From Phaeodactylibacter sp. (lineage in GTDB: Bacteria > Bacteroidota > Bacteroidia > Chitinophagales > Saprospiraceae), in the NCBI RefSeq assembly GCF_022763345.1, contig NZ_JALEGS010000112.1, forward strand, positions 1 through 39,485: a stretch of 39,485 nt of DNA. The letters run 5' to 3'. Below, piece after piece: positions 33,519 through 39,485 of the stretch. Position numbers and translations under genes: made by a program. A model generated the notes under the pieces. It saw nothing but the letters and a program-made list of their open reading frames with translations. It was not told where the DNA came from and made no database searches. Every line of letters begins with the position of its first letter. Position 1 is the stretch's first letter.

Positions 33519-34301
33519 CTACTTACCCTTAAAATTAGCACTTCGCTTTTCTATAAAAGCAGCGGCTCCTTCTTTGAAATCTTCGGTCCCGGTAGTCTGC
33601 CCAAAGGCTTTTACTTCGCGGTCAAAGCCATCTTCGTCATGCTGAAAATAGGCATTGATGGCTTCAATAGTCTTGGCGATAGCGATGGGCCCTTTTTTCG
33701 CAATCTTACCTATAATAGCTTTGGCTTTATCCATGGCTTCCCCAGCAGGCAATACATAATTGACGAGCCCCCAGGCCAACGCCTGATCAGCCGAAATCAT
33801 GTCACCAGTAAGCAGGAGTTCCGTGGCTTTGGTTTTGCCCAGGTATTGGATCAGGCGCTGCGTGCCACCATAACCGGGAATTATACCGAGATTAACTTCC
33901 GGCTGACCAAAGCGGGCATTCTCCGTGGCAATGCGCAAATGACAAGCCATGGAAAGCTCGCAACCACCGCCGAGCGCAAAACCGTTGACCAGGGCGATAA
34001 CAGGCTTGTGGAAGCGCTCAATCAGAAAAAAAACATCCTGCCCTCTTTGTGCCATATCCTGTCCCTTTTGGGTATCCAAAGCCAGAAACTCTTTGATGTC
34101 GGCTCCTGCCACAAAGGCTTTCTCCCCGGCACCGGTAAGGATAATCCCCTTGAGCCCTTCCCGTGCCGGCGCGTCCTCCGTAAAAAAGTGCTGTAACTCC
34201 AGCATCGTCTTAGTATTCAGAGCATTCATGGCTTTAGGGCGGTTAAGGGTAAGGATGAGAATACCATCTTGCTCATCAATCAGTAAGTTGGTGTAGGGCA
34301 T
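33519..34301 (-). CDS. Enoyl-CoA hydratase (crotonase family)
   Basis: The protein has 260 residues from the ATG at 34301 (MPYTNLLIDEQDG), the normal crotonase length; upstream in-frame codons lack homologous features. The oxyanion-hole segment AGADIKEF, the catalytic Glu in GGGCELSMAC and the second Glu in FGQPEVNLGIIPGYGGTQRL are all present. It hydrates trans-2-enoyl-CoA, probably in fatty-acid beta-oxidation or a related degradative pathway. Confidence 0.94.
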   Translation of the reverse strand: MPYTNLLIDEQDGILILTLNRPKAMNALNTKTMLELQHFFTEDAPAREGLKGIILTGAGEKAFVAGADIKEFLALDTQKGQDMAQRGQDVFFLIERFHKPVIALVNGFALGGGCELSMACHLRIATENARFGQPEVNLGIIPGYGGTQRLIQYLGKTKATELLLTGDMISADQALAWGLVNYVLPAGEAMDKAKAIIGKIAKKGPIAIAKTIEAINAYFQHDEDGFDREVKAFGQTTGTEDFKEGAAAFIEKRSANFKGK

Positions 34302-34465
34302 GTTTATGAATTTTTCAGAAAGTGAAAGCGATTGAAAATTGTTCTGCGTGAAATTAGGAAAATTAAAGCTTAATGTGATTCCCAGCATATATTTAGTCCC
34401 CATTTGCAATGGCTAACCATGTCATGATTTATTTAAAAACGGGCTTCTTATTTAAGGAAAAAGTA

Positions 34466-34473
34466 TATATTTG
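34466..34473 (+). promoter_or_regulatory. -7 box of the acidic repeat protein gene
   Basis: TATATTTG matches TAnnTTTG exactly, with transcription starting near 34480 and a leader of about 125 nt. No TTG is seen at the usual distance. The 303-bp gap 34302-34604 between divergent genes holds nothing else I recognise. Confidence 0.5.
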
Positions 34474-34604
34474 CAACATCTCCATAAAAAATACTTTCCT
34501 CCACGTCCAAGAACCGAAAATCAAAATTGTAACTTTTCCACGCTTACATCGTAAGAGTGGTTACCGAATATGCATTTTATAACCTATTCAAATCTATAAT
34601 TCTG

Positions 34605-36782
34605 ATGAAGACGAATATGTACACTATGCTACTGCTTGCATTTTTTGCAGGTAGCAGCCTTACCGCCCTAGCCAATGGGGCTAGCACCTGGACCGGTGAC
34701 GGAGACGGCTGGCGCTGGGAAGACCCGGACAACTGGGAATATGATCAGGTTCCTGATGAATACGACAACGTTCTAATTGGAGGTGATGCCTATGTACAGG
34801 TTACAGAACCTGGCGCGGAATGTATGTCCATTCGACTTGATGATGACGCCACTCTATTTATCCGAAGCGAGGGGGGGTTAACGGTTGCTTACTCTTACGA
34901 AGAAGGCATTGATATGAATGACTACTCGACCCTTGTTATTTGGGGGTCCCTGGAGATTCATCATACCGGTGAAGATGACTATACCGGAAATGGAATAGAA
35001 ATGAATAACGACACCCGTGTTTTAAACCGCGGAGAATTATCTATTCATCACGTTGATATGGAAGGAGATGGCATTGACATGGAAGATGATGCCGTCTTTG
35101 TCAATCGTGGCAGCCTTTACATTTCAGAGATAGATAATGAGGGCATCGAAATGGATAATGATGCTATTTTCCGCAACCGGGGCCTCTTGGAAATCATGTA
35201 TGTTGATTCAGATGCGATCGATCAGGATGATGATGACACCGAATTCCTCAATGATGGAACGATTAACATCAGCTATATTGATAGTGAAGGCATAGAAGTC
35301 GACGACGGTATTTTCACCAACACGCAAAACGGAGAAATCAATATTGGCTTTGTATTCTCTGACATGATTTACATGCAGTCAGATGGTACTTTTGAAAACT
35401 ATGGAGAAATAAACTTGCTGCCAGTGCCTCCTGATTTTTCAGTTGAGTCTGCTCCTGAACTAGAGGAAGGTCCTGACCCAGCTGAAGCACCAGACCCTGA
35501 AGTTGCGGCAGACGCTGAAATCGAGTTGTATGGCGCGATCTATGCTGAAGATTATGGCCGGTTTGTAAATTACAACCTGGTAGATATTGACTTTTTCTTT
35601 AACCTCGGTTCTCCGGAAGAACCAGAGCCACAGCAAATAGAATACTATCTTGTCTACGGTTCTCTTGTGACTGTCTACGATGGAATGATCGAGAATAAAG
35701 ATTGTGCGGAAATCAATATTGACGGTCCGTTCCCAATTTACAATGAGGGTCAGCTGTCAAATGAAGGAACGATTGATTTATCTATAGATAACATTCCAAT
35801 CTCTCCTGAAGAAGGGCCTGGACCACTGTTCGGTGACCATGTGAATTATGGCTACTTCTATAACGATGGAGACATCCTTTCCGATTATCCTTTCTTCATC
35901 GGCCCTAACCCAATTGACGAGGAATGGACGAAGTCTTCCATCGGGGGCGAAGGCGAAAATGATAGCTTTTCGCTGGGCTGTGACATCACCATTACTACTT
36001 CTTCGCGCCAGGGACACCGGGCAACCACCGATAACGTGGCTTTCCTCAACCAACCCTTATGCGGCAACAGCATGCTTACTGCTCGTCTTGATGGTGTAAG
36101 CAATGGCTTTGGCGGCATTATGATCCGTGACGGAGAAGGAGGTGGGAACAACGGAGGTCCAGCGAATGTCCCTTCAGAATCAAGCCCGAAAATGTTCATG
36201 ATCGCCTCGAAAAATATAGATGTGATCTACCACGGCACTCGTTACAACGAGGGCGACCAACTATCCTACACACCATTCTTCACGCCTCACGACAACTGGC
36301 TGCGCGTGGAGCGGATTGGTAATTACATCCGCGCCTACCACAGCAGCGATGGTAGTTTCTGGTCACTGTTCCATCAGGTATACCTCGAGTTGGGTGAATG
36401 CGCTCAGGTCGGCTTATTTGCAACCAGCCAAAATGGTGCTCCTGCAATGGCAGCATTTAGCCACGTGGAAGTTTCTGGTTCTGAGCAGTATTTCTCTGTG
36501 CCTGATGTTCCAACAGCCGAAGCTCCGGCTATCCAACAGCGGGCTACCGTATGGCCTACACCGGCACAGAGCCAGTTCACAGTGGAGTTTGAGCAGGCTA
36601 CTCAGGTAGCAGGTACTGCTATCCTGCGCAATGAACTGGGCCAGGCTATTGGCCAGCGCAAACTTGAGCCAGGCACCTGGCAGCTACAGTGGGATGCCAA
36701 CACACTCCCTGGCGGTCTTTACCTGCTGGAAGTGCAGACCGAAGATGGCTACCGCGAAGTGCTTAAGGTACTGAAGCAGTAA
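34605..36782 (+). CDS. Secreted acidic beta-solenoid-like protein with T9SS tail
   Basis: The protein has 725 residues from the ATG at 34605; an in-frame GTG at 34557 precedes it. Signal peptide: MYTMLLLAFFAGSSLTALA. Residues 25-100 are a Trp-rich start (STWTGDGDGWRWEDPDNWEY). Residues 101-271 form about seven acidic repeats of 24-29 residues built on G-I-[DE]-M-x-[DN]-D, then [NR]-x-G-x-[LI]-x-I, as in beta-solenoids. An acidic Pro-rich linker (PDPAEAPDPEVAADAE) and a DUF1349/concanavalin-like domain (FGGIMIRDG, WLRVERIGNYIRAYHSSDGS) follow. The end is a type A sorting domain (WPTPAQSQFTVEF, GGLYLLEVQT). It is probably a surface or secreted protein. The acidic repeats may bind calcium. Confidence 0.82.
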   Translation: MKTNMYTMLLLAFFAGSSLTALANGASTWTGDGDGWRWEDPDNWEYDQVPDEYDNVLIGGDAYVQVTEPGAECMSIRLDDDATLFIRSEGGLTVAYSYEEGIDMNDYSTLVIWGSLEIHHTGEDDYTGNGIEMNNDTRVLNRGELSIHHVDMEGDGIDMEDDAVFVNRGSLYISEIDNEGIEMDNDAIFRNRGLLEIMYVDSDAIDQDDDDTEFLNDGTINISYIDSEGIEVDDGIFTNTQNGEINIGFVFSDMIYMQSDGTFENYGEINLLPVPPDFSVESAPELEEGPDPAEAPDPEVAADAEIELYGAIYAEDYGRFVNYNLVDIDFFFNLGSPEEPEPQQIEYYLVYGSLVTVYDGMIENKDCAEINIDGPFPIYNEGQLSNEGTIDLSIDNIPISPEEGPGPLFGDHVNYGYFYNDGDILSDYPFFIGPNPIDEEWTKSSIGGEGENDSFSLGCDITITTSSRQGHRATTDNVAFLNQPLCGNSMLTARLDGVSNGFGGIMIRDGEGGGNNGGPANVPSESSPKMFMIASKNIDVIYHGTRYNEGDQLSYTPFFTPHDNWLRVERIGNYIRAYHSSDGSFWSLFHQVYLELGECAQVGLFATSQNGAPAMAAFSHVEVSGSEQYFSVPDVPTAEAPAIQQRATVWPTPAQSQFTVEFEQATQVAGTAILRNELGQAIGQRKLEPGTWQLQWDANTLPGGLYLLEVQTEDGYREVLKVLKQ
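34905..35417 (+). repeat. Seven acidic protein repeats of 24-29 residues
   Basis: Units begin GIDMNDY, GIEMNND, GIDMEDD, GIEMDND, AIDQDDD, GIEVDDG and MIYMQSD. Each ends in a strand such as LSIHHVD, LYISEID or LEIMYVD. The DNA copies have diverged, so the array is old. Each unit could be one turn of a parallel beta-solenoid with Asp/Asn at the bend. Confidence 0.8.
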
Positions 36783-36818
36783 GTATACCCAAAAAACAAC
36801 CTATCTGAAGATACAAAA

Positions 36819-36850
36819 AGTGCCTGCCCCAAAGCATTGGGGCAGGCACT
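36819..36850. terminator. Bidirectional terminator between convergent T9SS cargo genes
   Basis: Perfect 13-bp arms (AGTGCCTGCCCCA at 36819-36831, complement at 36838-36850) with a 6-nt loop, flanked by A5 and T6 tracts. Confidence 0.9.
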
Positions 36851-36905
36851 TTTTTCACCTGTGACATGGCTTATAATGAGGTTTTAATAAAAGCCGCTTT
36901 TTCTA

Positions 36906-39485
36906 CTATCTCATCAGCACAAAATCGCCTTTAATCATTTCAACATGCCCATCGATGAACTCCACTTCGGCATAAAAAACGAAGACACCGGGGTCCATAG
37001 GCTCCCCCCGATGGCTGCCATCCCAGCCTAACAGCTCGTTGTTCAGCGCCTGTGTGCCTCCAACAAAAACCTGCTCGCCCCAGCGGTCATAGATTTGAAA
37101 ACTGTTCAGCCCGATGACATCCGGCCCGGCGAAAAGTGTGAAGGAATCATTGCGCCCATCACCATTAGGGCTGAATACGTTAGGGGCATATACCTTTCGT
37201 GTTTTTTCCACAATTACCGTTATAAAATCAGTGGCGGTACAGCCCGCTGCGTCTTGTGCCGTCAACCGATAGGTCGTGGTCTCCTCCGGCATAACAACCG
37301 GCTCCAGGCTGCTGAGGGTGTCCGGTTGCCAGGTAAAGCCCGCGATATCGAAATTCCGCCCGTCAATCGACAATTGCACACTCTCACCCAAACGAATTTC
37401 TTCATCTTCGCCTAATTCCAGGAACAGGGGCTCTGCCGGGCTGATCAATAACGATTGACTTGCCTGGCACCCATTGGCGTCCGTGAGCAGCAATTCGTAA
37501 GTACCGGCAGCAAGGTTGCTTTGTAATACCGGCAAAGCAACTATGCTAACCGGTGTAGCGTCATTTAACTGATATTGGTACGGAGCAATTCCACCCAAAA
37601 CCGTGTCAATGATGATTTGCCCGCTGTTTTCCTGAAGACAGTTGGCATCAACTGCAGCAGCCTCCAGCAGTACGCCCGAGGGCGCGGCCAATTCAATGCT
37701 CGCTTCTGATTCACAGCCCCCCGCATCGTTAATGGTCACGGTGTAAGTGCCGGCGGTAAGGTTATCCAGGGCCGGGCTTGCCGCACCGTTGGACCACTGA
37801 TAGGTATACGGCGGCGTCCCCCCATTTGCAACCACTTCTACTCCACCATCCGCAGCATCCGCGCAGCTCACTTCAAAGCCATTGTAGTCGGACGTGGCAG
37901 CCAGAGCCGCCCCTATTTGAGCGACTTCGATGGTCAGCGGCTCGGGCAGGATTGATGGGCAGAAGTTGCCGGTGCCAGAAAGGTTGGTCAGTGAGTAGGT
38001 CATGGTGGTAGTAGGCGCGACGGTCACCGTAACAGTATTACCCGCCCCGGTGAAGGCTTCCACCAGCCCGTTATCATCATTCAGGTTGAAGTCAAAGTTA
38101 TCCGCTCCCGCAAGGTTGATGGTTAGCACGAGAGAGTCCCCCGGACAAAGACTGCCCGGTGCGCTTAATTCTGCAGTGACTGCTGGCTGGAAGGTCAGCT
38201 CAATGACGACCAAACTGTCGCAGCCATTTTCTGCTGCACCAGGAAGTAATTCTGCACCGCTTGGATTAGCTACGTCATAGACCGTGCCATTCACTTCCAC
38301 ACTTGCGCCTTCGCAGAGGCTTAGTGCCAAAACACCCTCGGCGGCTTCTTCGAAGCTCAGGTCTACCAGTACCAAGCTATCACAGCCATTGACGGTAGCA
38401 CTGGGCAGGATTTCCAGGCCCGTTGGGTTGGCAGCGTCATAAACCGTACCGTTAACCGTCAGGCTTTCGCCCGTACAAAGGGTTTGAATGAGCTGGGCTG
38501 TATCCGCAGGGAAGAAGCTCAGCATGATATTGACCGTAGAGTCACACCCATTCTCAGCTGCACCTGGCAGTACTTCAGTACCTGCCGGATTAGCGGCATC
38601 ATAGACCGTACCGCCAACGGTAACAGAGCCACCCGGACAGAGGGTTTGTGATAAGGTTGCTGTAACAGGGACCTCAAACGTAAGGTCAATACTGATCAGG
38701 CTGTCACAACCGTTTTCGCTTCCACCCGGCAGGATTTCCAATCCGGTTGGGTTGGCAGCGTCGTAAAGGGTCCCGTTGATGGTCAGGCTTTCGCCAGGGC
38801 ATAAGGTAGATGCGATCTGATTGGTATCTGCCTGCAGGAAGGTCAGCGCTACAATAATCACACTATCGCAGCCATTTGCAGACGCCCCCGGCAGCAGTTC
38901 CGATCCACTCGGGTTAGTTGCGTCATATACAGTGCCATTGACCGTCAGGCTTTCGCCAGGGCAAAGGGTTTGCATGAGCATATTGGTCCCCAGCGTATCA
39001 AAACTCAGGCTGATTTGAAGGATGGAATCGCAGCCATTGATAGCTGCACCAAAGAGCGTATCCTGACCGATTGGATTCAGCTCATCGTACACAACACCGT
39101 TTATAGCAAGGCTCTCGCCCGGGCAGAGGGTTTCCACAATATTGTTCACCACAGCATTTTCAAAAGAAAGGTCAATGCTGATCAGGCTGTCGCAGCCATT
39201 CACCGTGCCATTCGGGACCACCTCGAAGCCGCTGGGGTTCCCCTCGTCGTAGACCGTGCCATTGACTGTAAGCGCGTCTCCGGCGCACAAGGTCTGCACG
39301 ATGAAATTGGTATCTGCCGGGAAGAAAGCCAGGTCTACCACGATCACAGAATCGCAACCATTAACGGCGCCTCCGGGAATGACTTCCGTGCCGGCTGGAT
39401 TAGCAGCATCATAGGTATTGCCATTCAACAAAAGGGTGTCTCCCGGGCACAGGGTCTGCGCCACGAAGTTCGTATCTGCCACCAA
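36906..39485 (-). CDS. Giant repetitive T9SS type B adhesin (N-terminal part outside window)
   Basis: The frame is open from the right edge to a stop at 36906 (859+ codons); no true start is in the window. In order: eight tandem 54-residue units, an Ig-like segment (SLCPGDSLVLTINLAGADNF), a SprB-type repeat (GGTPPYTYQWSNGAASPALD, AGTYTVTINDAGGC), a second similar module (GGIAPYQYQLND), then a type B (gliding-motility-associated) sorting domain: VYAPNVFSPNGDGRNDSFTL, FQIYDRWGEQVF and DPGVFVFYAEVEF, ending KGDFVLMR. Such proteins travel along the surface of gliding Bacteroidota or act as adhesins. The size suggests SprB-like adhesion. Confidence 0.9.
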   Translation of the reverse strand: MVADTNFVAQTLCPGDTLLLNGNTYDAANPAGTEVIPGGAVNGCDSVIVVDLAFFPADTNFIVQTLCAGDALTVNGTVYDEGNPSGFEVVPNGTVNGCDSLISIDLSFENAVVNNIVETLCPGESLAINGVVYDELNPIGQDTLFGAAINGCDSILQISLSFDTLGTNMLMQTLCPGESLTVNGTVYDATNPSGSELLPGASANGCDSVIIVALTFLQADTNQIASTLCPGESLTINGTLYDAANPTGLEILPGGSENGCDSLISIDLTFEVPVTATLSQTLCPGGSVTVGGTVYDAANPAGTEVLPGAAENGCDSTVNIMLSFFPADTAQLIQTLCTGESLTVNGTVYDAANPTGLEILPSATVNGCDSLVLVDLSFEEAAEGVLALSLCEGASVEVNGTVYDVANPSGAELLPGAAENGCDSLVVIELTFQPAVTAELSAPGSLCPGDSLVLTINLAGADNFDFNLNDDNGLVEAFTGAGNTVTVTVAPTTTMTYSLTNLSGTGNFCPSILPEPLTIEVAQIGAALAATSDYNGFEVSCADAADGGVEVVANGGTPPYTYQWSNGAASPALDNLTAGTYTVTINDAGGCESEASIELAAPSGVLLEAAAVDANCLQENSGQIIIDTVLGGIAPYQYQLNDATPVSIVALPVLQSNLAAGTYELLLTDANGCQASQSLLISPAEPLFLELGEDEEIRLGESVQLSIDGRNFDIAGFTWQPDTLSSLEPVVMPEETTTYRLTAQDAAGCTATDFITVIVEKTRKVYAPNVFSPNGDGRNDSFTLFAGPDVIGLNSFQIYDRWGEQVFVGGTQALNNELLGWDGSHRGEPMDPGVFVFYAEVEFIDGHVEMIKGDFVLMR
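38184..39479 (-). repeat. Eight tandem 162-bp units encoding 54-residue Cys-paired repeats
   Basis: Each unit has the pattern T-L-C-x-G-x-x-[LV]-x-[VI]-x-G-x-x-Y-D-x-x-N-P-x-G, then N-G-C-D-S about 31 residues after the first Cys. The array runs toward the right edge and probably continues beyond it. The DNA copies differ throughout, so a recent expansion is not indicated. The paired cysteines suggest one disulfide per unit. Confidence 0.9.

Noticed and set aside
34302..34409. N-terminal extension of the enoyl-CoA hydratase
   Set aside because: The extra 36 codons have no crotonase features; the ATG at 34301 gives the normal family length.
34871..34877. Run of seven G inside the acidic repeat protein gene
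   Set aside because: It could be a slippage site for phase variation, but seven is short, it is not near the start codon, and the frame is intact.
38184..39479. Regular 162-bp periodicity considered as a CRISPR-like or satellite array
   Set aside because: Units are coding in one frame, differ throughout and have no conserved repeat/spacer split; they are protein repeats.

Overview
The window looks like a chromosomal segment from a Bacteroidota bacterium, probably Saprospiraceae or a relative. Four reading frames carry type IX secretion (T9SS) C-terminal sorting domains: three type A (one of them only a remnant) and one type B. A fifth, cut by the left edge, has a PKD-type domain and the start of a type A domain. 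A SprB-type repeat, lipoproteins with Bacteroidota-like signals and promoter-like elements of the TTG...TAnnTTTG class agree with this. Base composition is near 50% GC in genes, with one AT-rich island at about 23.04-23.40 kb. No rRNA, convincing tRNA, CRISPR array, insertion sequence or prophage was found.

Layout. 1-1.8 kb: the 5' part of a secreted PKD/T9SS protein, with the orphaned tail of another T9SS cargo just upstream. 2.0-5.0 kb: SNF2-type ATPase. 5.0-11.2 kb (minus strand): a VapBC-like toxin-antitoxin pair with a clear operator, then a TPM-domain membrane protein, a secreted unknown protein and an M16 metalloprotease. 11.3-16.9 kb (plus): a small membrane protein, a sodium:solute symporter, a T9SS cargo protein, a lipoprotein and a DUF4199 membrane protein. 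16.9-23.0 kb (minus): asnS, an outer-membrane barrel, an Rpn-family nuclease with a 12-bp tandem repeat, an RluA-type pseudouridine synthase, a DCC thiol-oxidoreductase-like protein and radA. 23.0-24.6 kb: an AT-rich island that may encode a plus-strand structured RNA, a DksA/TraR zinc-finger protein and a Bax-inhibitor-1/YccA membrane protein. 24.9-30.2 kb (plus): a NYN nuclease fused to a cold-shock-like domain, a MEST-like alpha/beta hydrolase, and two overlapping lipoprotein genes of unknown function. 30.3-34.3 kb (minus): an outer-membrane barrel, coiled-coil lipoprotein and CsbD cluster, a GMC oxidoreductase and an enoyl-CoA hydratase. 34.6-39.5 kb: a secreted acidic repeat protein with a T9SS tail, converging on the C-terminal part of a very large repetitive T9SS type B adhesin.

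Most of the window is housekeeping or envelope biology. The most system-like candidates are: the Rpn gene, whose four-residue repeat and internal start codons fit the known Rpn gene-within-gene toxin-antitoxin design; the overlapping two-lipoprotein operon; the possible RNA gene next to radA; and the NYN-CSD fusion. All functional statements come from reading motifs by eye; no database search was run.
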